From assembly GCA_023413135.1 (NCBI GenBank), contig JAEZQK010000020.1, positions 1 through 64,000 of the forward strand: a DNA stretch of 64,000 bases, written 5' to 3'. Within the stretch, counting starts at the first letter, position 1, and every line of letters starts with the position of its first letter. Below the pieces are notes generated by a model. That model saw only the letters and a program-made list of their open reading frames with translations. It was not told the DNA's origin and made no database searches. The position numbers were made by a program, and so were the translations under genes. Source of the DNA: Bacillota bacterium. GTDB lineage: Bacteria; Bacillota; Clostridia; Christensenellales; Aristaeellaceae. Positions 25,716 to 33,797 of the stretch are shown here, one piece after another.

Positions 25716-27575
25716 TCAGCCGTTTCCGCCGGCGGCGGGATCGTGGGTCAAGCGCTCCAGCGCGCCTGTTTCCGCGTCCAAGAAAACGGTATATGTATCC
25801 TGGTATGTTTCGTCATACCGGTAGAAGGTGAAGACCCACACGGCCTGCCCGGGATCGCCAAAGGGATTGGAAATCAGGAAGTCGGCCTGAAGTTCGCAGG
25901 CCGCCAGCCATTCTTCCGCAAGGCCCCGCTCGCTTTGAAGCGCCTGTTTGGCCAGGGACAGCGCTTTCTCCTGATCCAGATCACTTTTGGCGGGCAGCCC
26001 GTGGATATACTGCTTACCCTCAAAGCCGGCATTTAGGAAGAGTTGGTCGTAGGCGGCAGCATCTTCCACGCTCAACCAATCGGCGTTTTCATCCTCAGGA
26101 TACCGCTGCAAAATGGCGTCCCTTGCATCAAGCAGCTCCATCAGCCATGGCAGCATGCGCGCACTGTATGCCTTGGCCATGCCCCAATTTTCCTTTGTGT
26201 ATCCGCTATCGGCCTCCAAGTCTTCCAGCGACCAGGCGGTTTGCAAAACGGCGCCGTCCTTGGCGTTCAAGGTCACCGTATATACCCCCAGCGCTCCAGT
26301 ATAATCCCACAGCATCTTCCTTGCTGGAACAGGGGAATAGGTGATCACCCACTCCCGCAGGGGATCTGAATAAGCCAATGCTGTTTGGGGTGCAAACAAG
26401 GCAAGGGTTTCTTCGGTAAAACCATAGGCCTTTAACAAGGCGTCCCTCGCTGATGAAAGCGCGTCTGACTCCGATATATCGCAGCTGCCCGGCGCAATGT
26501 AGTGAAGAGTCGGAAGCATATCTCCATATCCGGCCGCCTGGATCCGCCTTGCAATATCCGCTTTGCCCTCGGTAGAAGCAAGATCAAAGGCTCCGCTTTG
26601 CACATACTCCCACACGGCATCCGCATATCCGGCAAGATCGCCTTCCGGCAGAGAGCGGTGCGACGGGTCTACCCGCCAGAGGCATCTTGTTACTTCGCCG
26701 GAAGGGGAATTAAGTTCGATCATAAAATAATCATCCCAGATACCTTCCGCCGTATCTTCCTTTACGAGGGTGATCCGGTAGTGGTGCGCTTTGGTCTGCG
26801 TTTCCCAGACAAAGGCGATATGCGGCCTGTAGAATTGCAGCGTTTCTTCCCCGATGCCGTACTTTTTGATGACAGCATCCCTTGCCCGCTTAACGGCGTC
26901 CGCTTCCTGAATATCCTCCGGGCTGGGAAGGGTGTTGACAAGCGCAGGAGCATTCTTACCGTATGCTTCGGTCAGCATTTGATCCATTGCTGCCCGCTCC
27001 GCAAGGGTCCAGTCCGCAGCCTTTTCCCAATCGATCGTTGAAATTTGTTTGGAATATGCTTTGTTCAGCGCCATTGCCTTGTCAAGCTGCGCCGCCCCCC
27101 AGACTGGGGCGGTCAAATCCCCTGAACGGAATTTCTCCGGATCCGCGCCGTCATGGCTCCATGCGGCCGTGGCCGTGCCGTTTTCTGCTACGGTGGCCAC
27201 ATACGTGCCGATAGCTTCCGTGTTCATGGCGTGGGGGGTAAAGCGGACCGTCCATCTGCTTTCCTCTTGGGAGGCTGTTACGGAAAACAGATCCAAAGCT
27301 TCTTCCGAAAGGTCGTATTGTGCGATCACAGCATTCCTGGCCGACTGAACTGCGCTGTATCTGGCGGAATATTGCAAACCAATCGCTAGTGCTGTGGCGG
27401 ACACTAGCGCAAGCAACACACATAGAGGAAGCACGACTTTAAGTGATCTTGGGGCTGGCCTTTTTTTAGCCTCTTTATCCGTGATGGAATGGATGCGGTC
27501 CATGACAAGATTTCCTTTTCTCCATTCCAGGCCGGAGAGCCGGTTATCGACAAGCTTTTTGAATGGGTCAGTCAT
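25716..27575 (-). CDS. Membrane anti-sigma-like protein with four external repeats
   Basis: About 619 residues from ATG 27575 (AAAGGTGG upstream), overlapping the sigma factor gene by eight bases. The first 45 residues are cytoplasmic, residues about 46-67 form one membrane helix, and the rest is outside. At least four repeat units begin with a segment like A-x-x-A-R-[ND]-A-[VL]-[IL] followed by Y-x-[ILF]-[ST]-[EI]-E-[AT]-L and end in beta strands with a Trp, resembling PepSY-type folds. The arrangement fits an anti-sigma factor that holds the ECF factor until an outer signal arrives; the N-terminal part is short and has no zinc-binding motif. Confidence 0.65.
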   Translation of the reverse strand: MTDPFKKLVDNRLSGLEWRKGNLVMDRIHSITDKEAKKRPAPRSLKVVLPLCVLLALVSATALAIGLQYSARYSAVQSARNAVIAQYDLSEEALDLFSVTASQEESRWTVRFTPHAMNTEAIGTYVATVAENGTATAAWSHDGADPEKFRSGDLTAPVWGAAQLDKAMALNKAYSKQISTIDWEKAADWTLAERAAMDQMLTEAYGKNAPALVNTLPSPEDIQEADAVKRARDAVIKKYGIGEETLQFYRPHIAFVWETQTKAHHYRITLVKEDTAEGIWDDYFMIELNSPSGEVTRCLWRVDPSHRSLPEGDLAGYADAVWEYVQSGAFDLASTEGKADIARRIQAAGYGDMLPTLHYIAPGSCDISESDALSSARDALLKAYGFTEETLALFAPQTALAYSDPLREWVITYSPVPARKMLWDYTGALGVYTVTLNAKDGAVLQTAWSLEDLEADSGYTKENWGMAKAYSARMLPWLMELLDARDAILQRYPEDENADWLSVEDAAAYDQLFLNAGFEGKQYIHGLPAKSDLDQEKALSLAKQALQSERGLAEEWLAACELQADFLISNPFGDPGQAVWVFTFYRYDETYQDTYTVFLDAETGALERLTHDPAAGGNG

Positions 27576-28086
27576 CGAAATACCACCTTTCCAGCTTTTT
27601 GTGCAACTTCTCCTTGGCACGCTTTAAGCGGGAGGAGACCGTCGGCACCGGGATACCCAGCGCTTCGCTGATCTCATTGGTTGACATGTTTTGGTAATAC
27701 CGTAAGAGAATGACCGCTTTATCCCTGGCCGGCAATTGCATGACTTCGCACAAAACGGTATCGTCCGTCAGCGCGGTCTCACAGGCCATGTCCGGCAATT
27801 GCTCAATAGGCGTCCGACGGTCCGTAAGCCGCAGCCATACACTGCGCTGGAAATCCCTGCAGGTATTGATGGCGATGCGCATAAGCCAGGTTTTTTCGCT
27901 GCTGGCACCGCGGAACTGACCCAGGTGTTTGAAGGCCTTCAGAAAGGTCTCCTGCACGGCGTCTTCCGCCAGGGCGGCATCTTTGAGATAAAGGAAAGAC
28001 ATGCGAAGAAGTGCGCTCCCGTATTCTGCCATCATGCGCTCGATTTCGGTTTCGTAAACCTTGCCGGGTACCGCAGCAAGACTCAC
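27568..28086 (-). CDS. ECF-type RNA polymerase sigma factor
   Basis: 172 residues. Region 2 includes YGSALLRMSFLYLKDAALAEDAVQETFLKAFKHLGQFRG, and region 4 is MSTNEISEALGIPVPTVSSRLKRAKEKL. The start is GTG 28086 behind a perfect AAGGAGG at seven bases. It leads a three-gene operon with an anti-sigma-like membrane protein and a secreted fusion protein. A TGAATT/CGTC pair upstream matches ECF promoters, so the factor likely controls itself. Confidence 0.92.
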   Translation of the reverse strand: MSLAAVPGKVYETEIERMMAEYGSALLRMSFLYLKDAALAEDAVQETFLKAFKHLGQFRGASSEKTWLMRIAINTCRDFQRSVWLRLTDRRTPIEQLPDMACETALTDDTVLCEVMQLPARDKAVILLRYYQNMSTNEISEALGIPVPTVSSRLKRAKEKLHKKLERWYFDD

Positions 28087-28106
28087 CGGCTCACCTCCTT
28101 CACACG

Positions 28107-28136
28107 TTAGACGGAAGTTTTATCCAAAAAAATTCA
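28107..28136 (-). promoter_or_regulatory. Candidate self-regulated ECF promoter
   Basis: On the minus strand TGAATT (28136-28131), 17 bases, then CGTCTAA (28113-28107). TGAA near -35 and CGTC near -10 are typical of ECF sigma promoters in Gram-positive bacteria. It lies about 20 bases upstream of the sigma gene. Confidence 0.6.
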
Positions 28137-28222
28137 AGCCAAATCGTTTATTGCACTTTTATTTTTCACCATATCATAACATGCAGGTGTGGCTATATGC
28201 GAGCATGCATGAAATTGTTTCG

Positions 28223-28251
28223 TTGCGCACGCCCTGATATCATTGTATAAT
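28223..28251 (+). promoter_or_regulatory. Promoter of the HD-CHAP gene
   Basis: TTGCGC (28223-28228), 17 bases, TATAAT (28246-28251), about 50 bases before the ATG at 28301. Confidence 0.6.
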
Positions 28252-28300
28252 AATTACATATGCTTACAAACGGGCATGGCCTTTTTTAGAAAGCAGGTCG

Positions 28301-29431
28301 ATGTGGATGCCAGCCGTGATGAACAGACTTGAGAAAATAAAGGCGTATGTATCCAACTTTATGAGGGATATGGCCGATCCGGTTGCCAGGGAGGATGCGG
28401 CAATTCACTTGTATGGAGTATCATCCGCTTGCGTTTTGCTGGCGCAAAGACGTGAAATCGATGCTGAAATAGCTGGAATATGCGGGCTGCTGCACGATAT
28501 ATACCGTTATAAAACCGGGATTGGCCTTGATCATGCCCACAATGGAGCGGAGATGGCCAGGGTCGTTCTTAATCGTATGGCTTGCTTTTCAGAGGATGAG
28601 AAGAAAATTATTATTTCAGCCATCTTTCATCATGGAGATAAACAGCATATTCATGATGCATATGACGAGGTATTGAAGGATGCAGATACGATGCAGCCGT
28701 TTTTATGTGGAGATTGGCGCATGCCATCCATACGGGCCAAGAGGCTTATGAAAGCGGCCCGAGAGCTGAATCTTAGCATGGATTATGCCGCGCTTGACGT
28801 TTATGAGCCTGATCCGAAGCGGAAGCTTACGGACAACCCGGAAAAGCGGGAGGCATTGGCCTTCATTGCGGAATCACTTGCCCAAAGGCAGATCACGGGA
28901 GAACGCATATGCGCCGAGTATATGTATTTGATTCGATACTGGCCGGAGGAGGAGGCTTTTGATGAACTGAAATGCAGCTGGTGTGCAGCATTTGTTTATC
29001 ACTGTTGTCAGGAAGCTGGATTCTATCTGCCTATACGTTTGCCGAATGCTCCCTGCCGCTTGGCCGGAGTTGCTGCATGGAATACATGGGCGCGTCAGCC
29101 GGACACACATTTCTTTATAAAGGATGACATGAACACTGTTCCTCAGCGGGGGGATATTGTGCTATACAGAAACATTATCCCGCCTGAAAACAAGTCGGGC
29201 GGGAGCAAGGTTAATCCTATCGACCATATCGGCGTCATTATTGGCTGCGACGGAGAGCATTTTACTGTCGCGGAGGGTAATGTAAACAATGAAAATCAGT
29301 CAGGCATTCTTGTACGGCCGCTGCATCAGAATGTGGAGGGCTACATACGCATCGACAATGGATATGTATATGATGGCTGGAAGATAGACTACAAGACCGG
29401 GAATGAGCGGATTGTGCCCTTTGAAGGGTAA
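28301..29431 (+). CDS. HD-domain / CHAP-peptidase fusion protein
   Basis: 376 residues, no signal peptide. Residues about 30-170 form an HD phosphohydrolase domain: H36, the H65-D66 pair in GLLHDIYRY, H78/H80, H110-H111 and the D127/D129 pair in EVLKDADTM. Residues about 200-360 look like a CHAP/NlpC-P60-type amidase: KCSWCAAFVYHCC with the probable nucleophile Cys 228, then NPIDHIGVIIG with the catalytic His and AEGNVNNEN after it. CHAP enzymes usually cut cell-wall peptides outside the cell, so pairing with a cytoplasmic HD domain and no signal peptide is odd. It has its own promoter. The real role is unknown. Confidence 0.7.
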   Translation: MWMPAVMNRLEKIKAYVSNFMRDMADPVAREDAAIHLYGVSSACVLLAQRREIDAEIAGICGLLHDIYRYKTGIGLDHAHNGAEMARVVLNRMACFSEDEKKIIISAIFHHGDKQHIHDAYDEVLKDADTMQPFLCGDWRMPSIRAKRLMKAARELNLSMDYAALDVYEPDPKRKLTDNPEKREALAFIAESLAQRQITGERICAEYMYLIRYWPEEEAFDELKCSWCAAFVYHCCQEAGFYLPIRLPNAPCRLAGVAAWNTWARQPDTHFFIKDDMNTVPQRGDIVLYRNIIPPENKSGGSKVNPIDHIGVIIGCDGEHFTVAEGNVNNENQSGILVRPLHQNVEGYIRIDNGYVYDGWKIDYKTGNERIVPFEG

Positions 29432-29436
29432 CATAA

Positions 29437-29460
29437 GGGGACGCCCCTTTTGGCGTCCCC
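29437..29460. terminator. Strong hairpin between convergent genes
   Basis: GGGGACGCC (29437-29445) pairs perfectly with GGCGTCCCC (29452-29460) around CCTTTT. No T run follows on either strand, but it lies exactly between two convergent genes. Confidence 0.5.
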
Positions 29461-29498
29461 GGAGATTAATTCCTTGCATACAGAAGAAGGGACAGCGT

Positions 29499-31625
29499 TT
29501 ACTCGTATTCTGCCATCAGATGGTATACCATCTGCGCGTCCAGCTTGGCCTGGGGGATCAGCGCCACCGGATCCACCATGCGGCCATCCATGCGTGAAAG
29601 ATGCTGGGGCACATAATGGGCGGAAACATGATGAGCATAGCGTACCCAGCAATCATAAGCCAGGTCCGCATATTCCATGGCACGTACGGCTTGCTTGGGG
29701 CCTTTGCCCATCACCGCCCGTTGTGTGGCAAGCGCGGCTTCCACTTTCGCGGCGTAAAAGCGAGCCAGCAGCGTAAAGCCACGGCAGTCTGAAAGCAGGG
29801 CCGCCTGTTCACCCTGAGCAGTCGTGAATGCATCCAGCAATTCCTCAGCCTTCACGGCGCGGTCAAGCAGCTCCTGCGCCACGGCATCCGGTGCAATCTT
29901 GTCCTTGGGGATTTCCTTGCCCTGATATTCCAGCAAACAGAATTCCCGTACGCCAAGATAGCTGCAGCCTGGCTGGGCGGGGGTCATAATATAATCGTGG
30001 ACATCGTGGAAGGTTATTTCGCCGCCCATGTGTGCCACATGATTGGTGCTGGATACGCTGCAGTTGGCCTCCGGGTAGTGCTGGAAGTCAAAATCATGCC
30101 AATGCATGCGGTTCATGAGGGGGATAACCATGGATACCGTTTCGCACAGGGCGAATACACGCTCCGCTTCCTCTTTGCCGCATTGAAGGCGGGCGGCCAA
30201 TACGCCCGTAAAATAATCATCCGGCAGATCCTTTTCGTAGGCCAGGCTGCCCCAGATGGCCATCATATACCATTGCCGGTCAAAAACGGTGCGGCGGGGG
30301 ATGCAGCCTTCCTGCTCCCGGCATAGATAATCACGGCCCAGGGTGTAGCCGTCCGGCCCCATCAAAATGCCTCTCAGTACTGGATGGGGCATGTTCTGGA
30401 TGTATTCCCGGGCATAGTTAACACCGCCCCAGCGCAGCATGTAGATATCGTCGTTGCGCACGGTGAGCCAGGTTTTGCGCCCCTCGGGAATGGAGGCAAA
30501 GAAGGCGTCGCCAAAGTGCGGCCTTGTATCGGAATACATGTGGGCCTGGGAATACTTGAAGCTGAAGTCCAGCGGCACCGGCAGGCCGGAAAAAGCCTCC
30601 AGGATCTCCGCCGCACCGCTCATGTGCTGGCGGTGGATGAGGGTGAATTGCCGGCCGCTGTCACCGATGGCATCCTTGATACCCGAGCCGTACGTGTCCG
30701 CCAGCCACTTCACGTCAAAGCGCAAGTCCGGCTGCGGTTCCCAGCCCACCGTCATGCGCTCACCGGCGGTGATGCCGATACCTTTGAGCAGGGGATAAGT
30801 GCTGACCAGGGCCGCAACGCTCTTGCGGAAGTAGTCCTTGGTGACGGGGTTTTTCAGATTGCAGTCGATGCCGTAGTCCGTATGCTCCGTGCCGTATACA
30901 AACACGTTCCAGGTGAATACATAAAAATCAATGCCCCTGTCCGCGCCATATTGCATCACTTCGCGCCAGAAGGCCATCTTTTCATCCATGGTCATGCGGT
31001 GCACCGTTTCAAGGCTTTCTGCGTGCCGCTTGCCGTACATCCCAAGGCCCGCCAGCGTGGCGCCCATGACAGGCTCCCTGGTGCGCTTCACGTCGCTCAG
31101 CGCAACCTTCTCATAGCCGGGCACACGCACCATGGAGGGGAAGGGATGCAGGCTCCATAGGGACACGGCGTTGAACTTGTTTTCCGCCAAGTCGTCCAGA
31201 TAAGTGCGCCAGAAATCCATCTCCCACATGTGGGGAATGTTGTGCCATGCGCTGTCGGATGCGTCGGAATAGCTGGGTGTGCGGGCGTCCAGGGGGATAT
31301 TGAACTTGATGCCGCGCTGCTTTACGCAGGGGGCATGCTTGCCCGCCGGCCAGCTTCTTTCCGCCTTTTCCGCCCGGAAGATGTCGATCAAACCGTACAT
31401 GCAGCCGGCCGCATCTCCCGCCAGCAGCCATCCGTCCTCATGCTTTTCCAATGCATACCCCTGGGCCGGCAGCTTTTCCGGCGCCCGGGCATGGCCCCTG
31501 TAATACGCGGCACCTTGTTCATCGCCCAGGTTACATACGGTCAGCGGCTCTTTCGCCGCAAGCCCGTTTGCCTTTTGAAGGCCGAATTCGATTTGAGGCG
31601 TTGCGCCGTATACCTGTATATTCAT
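29499..31625 (-). CDS. Large glycosidase-like protein, alpha-glucuronidase/GH20-like layout
   Basis: About 708 residues from ATG 31625 (GGAGG upstream). A small alpha/beta N-terminal domain (about 1-105, YALEKHEDGWLLAG, GCMYGLIDIF) is followed by a TIM-barrel start, KQRGIKFNIPLDARTPSYSD, then FWRTYLDDLAENKFNAVSLWSLHPF and a helical C-terminal part. The same domain order is seen in GH67 alpha-glucuronidases and GH20 hexosaminidases, but I do not see their exact catalytic motifs, so the family is uncertain. No signal peptide. It ends an ABC transporter operon and lies 24 bases after another glycosidase-like gene. Confidence 0.6.
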   Translation of the reverse strand: MNIQVYGATPQIEFGLQKANGLAAKEPLTVCNLGDEQGAAYYRGHARAPEKLPAQGYALEKHEDGWLLAGDAAGCMYGLIDIFRAEKAERSWPAGKHAPCVKQRGIKFNIPLDARTPSYSDASDSAWHNIPHMWEMDFWRTYLDDLAENKFNAVSLWSLHPFPSMVRVPGYEKVALSDVKRTREPVMGATLAGLGMYGKRHAESLETVHRMTMDEKMAFWREVMQYGADRGIDFYVFTWNVFVYGTEHTDYGIDCNLKNPVTKDYFRKSVAALVSTYPLLKGIGITAGERMTVGWEPQPDLRFDVKWLADTYGSGIKDAIGDSGRQFTLIHRQHMSGAAEILEAFSGLPVPLDFSFKYSQAHMYSDTRPHFGDAFFASIPEGRKTWLTVRNDDIYMLRWGGVNYAREYIQNMPHPVLRGILMGPDGYTLGRDYLCREQEGCIPRRTVFDRQWYMMAIWGSLAYEKDLPDDYFTGVLAARLQCGKEEAERVFALCETVSMVIPLMNRMHWHDFDFQHYPEANCSVSSTNHVAHMGGEITFHDVHDYIMTPAQPGCSYLGVREFCLLEYQGKEIPKDKIAPDAVAQELLDRAVKAEELLDAFTTAQGEQAALLSDCRGFTLLARFYAAKVEAALATQRAVMGKGPKQAVRAMEYADLAYDCWVRYAHHVSAHYVPQHLSRMDGRMVDPVALIPQAKLDAQMVYHLMAEYE

Positions 31626-31649
31626 GTGATATACCTCCTCAGGCACTGA

Positions 31650-33713
31650 TCAGCTTAACTTGATGACTTCCCAAACGTCCAGACGGTCAAGTATAAATTC
31701 CGCCCAGCCATCCTTCATGGAAACGGCAAGGGCCTTTTTGTCCAGCAGCGCCGTGGCACGGGGAGGCGTGCTTCCATCCCAGCGCACCTTGACGCGGATA
31801 TCCGTAAGCTTCACATTGGTATCCAGCGGGCGCTGGCCCACACCGTTGACTAGGTGAATCAATTGAGCGCCTTCATACTCATAGCCCATCAATTGCAGCC
31901 CGCGCACATGGGTGCAGGATATGTGCTGCTCACCGCCCAATAGCATACGGATGGCGTTGCCTGCCAGCATGCCGTGCTCTGAAAGCTTATACGCCGTGAC
32001 CAGCCGTGAAAATTCAAAGGGCATCAAAAGTACTCCGCCATTGCCCACCGCATGATACAGGCAAAGGGGAAGATCGCTAACAGGATTGGGAATGCTGGCC
32101 CGCTCCGGCGGCGCACCCACGGCCTCCAGCGGAGCGAAGGGGGGGACCAGTGTGGCCAGGCACTTCACGCCCGGCAGCGGATGAACGTATTGCACCACAC
32201 CCCGGTGGGCGATCAGCGGCGTACGCTCAAAGCCTGCGGCCAAGGGATTACCGCCCTCCGCTTCCTCAAAACGCAGATAGCTTGCCACAAGGCTTTCGCT
32301 GGTTACCACCTCTTGCGCAATGCCCAGCATGTTTCGCGCTTCGTCCGTGATCAGGTCTGGGATGCCTTCCACCAATACGCGCCCGCCCGCCTTCAGGAAC
32401 GTATCCAGCACTTTGGTCATCGCTTCATCCAGCCGGTTTCCTTGGGGTATCACAAGCACCTTATATTTCTCCAGCCGTCCGGTAAGCACTTGCTCTCTTA
32501 GCAGCACATCAAAGAGCACCTGCTGGTCGATCAGTGCTTCCGCCCAGCCCTCGGCGGCGTTGCCAGCCTGGCCCAGGAAAGCCTTCTCCAGGCCGCCTTT
32601 TCCTTCCATGCTCCACAAAAGCGCAACCTTTGCGGTGGAAGACGCCCGGTGCATATCCTTCTCCACCGCCTGGATGTTATGATTGATTTCGCTTACACAA
32701 TCCAATATCCTTTTGTCTAAGATGGTATCGCAAAAACCGGTGATGGAATGCCAGATCATGCCACCGTTGGCCGGCACCTGGCTCATCCAGTATCTGTATT
32801 CCGCGGTTGGCAGGCCCGTATGCCGCCAATCCATGCCGGGACAGGAATGGATGATGCCGAAGGGAACGGGCGCCTTCTCCGGCTCGGAGCGGCCCAGGCG
32901 GATGCATAATGCAGGCTTCCAGCTTTGGGGAATGTTCTGCCAGCCCAGGGAAAGCACATCTTGGGGCTCGCAGCAGATCATATCGCAGGTGGCCAGGCGG
33001 TCGAACAGGTTGTCGTGGGAGATGGCATAATATAATATCAGCGGGATATCGGGCTTGACCGCCTTGACCTGTTTGTACCACTGATCCACGCAGTCCCGAA
33101 GGATGCGGCTCATCCAATCGGGAGCGTACTGTCTGGGATCTGATGGCAGGGGCTGCCCGTAATAATCCATGTATTTGCGGCGGCAATTGTCGCAGCTGCA
33201 GGGGCCGGGATGGGGGGCGTTGAAAAACACGCCGTCGATATCGTACTTCTCCAGGGATTCCTTCAGTACCTTCAGTGCCACATCGCTATTGCGGTAGCCG
33301 CTGTTGATGCAGGTGGTGTATAGCAGATCCCATTGGCCGGGGCGGAGCGCGCCGGTTGTGATGGCCGTGCCGTCCTCCTTGCGGGCAAACCACTGGGGCC
33401 GAAGCTGGTACGCCTTGTCATAGGCTTTTGAAAAATCATATCGGGCTACCAAACGGATGCTGCGCTTGTGGCATTCCTCTATCAGCCGGGCCAGCAGATC
33501 ATATTCCTTGGGCAGGTAAGGATTCACATAATGGAAGGGGACCTGGCTTTCGTACCAGGCCACAATGCCGCCCACATTCATAACCAGCACATTTCCGCCC
33601 ATGTCGTATGTTTCCTGGGCGATCTTTGCGGGATCCATTTTGGGGGTGTCAAGCACCTGCAGATTGGTTTGGATAACGCGCAATGGTTCCTTCCACCATA
33701 ACGGCTGCGGCAT
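31650..33713 (-). CDS. Glycoside-hydrolase-like TIM barrel with GATase-like trimerisation domain
   Basis: 687 residues, no signal peptide. Residues about 10-360 form a TIM barrel (GGNVLVMNVGGIVAWYES, RSIRLVARYDFSKAYD, DGVFFNAPHPGPCSCDNCRRKY). The paired Cys motif CSCDNCRR is like the small metal-binding loop of GH42-related proteins. Residues about 370-570 (KVALLWSMEG, YKVLVIPQGNRLDEAMTKVLDTFLKAGGRVLVEG) are a glutamine-amidotransferase-like domain as in beta-galactosidase trimerisation, followed by a C-terminal beta domain. GH42, GH29 or GH151 type relatives are possible; the substrate is unknown. ATG 33713 has AAGGAG upstream. Confidence 0.65.
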   Translation of the reverse strand: MPQPLWWKEPLRVIQTNLQVLDTPKMDPAKIAQETYDMGGNVLVMNVGGIVAWYESQVPFHYVNPYLPKEYDLLARLIEECHKRSIRLVARYDFSKAYDKAYQLRPQWFARKEDGTAITTGALRPGQWDLLYTTCINSGYRNSDVALKVLKESLEKYDIDGVFFNAPHPGPCSCDNCRRKYMDYYGQPLPSDPRQYAPDWMSRILRDCVDQWYKQVKAVKPDIPLILYYAISHDNLFDRLATCDMICCEPQDVLSLGWQNIPQSWKPALCIRLGRSEPEKAPVPFGIIHSCPGMDWRHTGLPTAEYRYWMSQVPANGGMIWHSITGFCDTILDKRILDCVSEINHNIQAVEKDMHRASSTAKVALLWSMEGKGGLEKAFLGQAGNAAEGWAEALIDQQVLFDVLLREQVLTGRLEKYKVLVIPQGNRLDEAMTKVLDTFLKAGGRVLVEGIPDLITDEARNMLGIAQEVVTSESLVASYLRFEEAEGGNPLAAGFERTPLIAHRGVVQYVHPLPGVKCLATLVPPFAPLEAVGAPPERASIPNPVSDLPLCLYHAVGNGGVLLMPFEFSRLVTAYKLSEHGMLAGNAIRMLLGGEQHISCTHVRGLQLMGYEYEGAQLIHLVNGVGQRPLDTNVKLTDIRVKVRWDGSTPPRATALLDKKALAVSMKDGWAEFILDRLDVWEVIKLS

Positions 33714-33739
33714 GTTGCTTTCTCCTTTCAGTGACCGGG

Positions 33740-33784
33740 CATGAAGGAGGAGGGCAGGGCATACACCCGGCCCTCCTTTTCATG
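33740..33784 (-). other. Intercistronic hairpin after the solute-binding-protein gene
   Basis: CATGAA-GGAGGGC pairs with GCCCTCC-TTCATG (7 + 6 bp with small internal loops). Such hairpins after solute-binding-protein genes commonly stabilise the mRNA and lower expression of later genes. Confidence 0.65.
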
Positions 33785-33797
33785 AAATTGTGGGGCG

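Noticed and set aside
30384..31160. Plus-strand open frame of 258 codons opposite the glycosidase-like gene
   Set aside because: Antisense shadow with composition typical of reverse reading; no family motifs.
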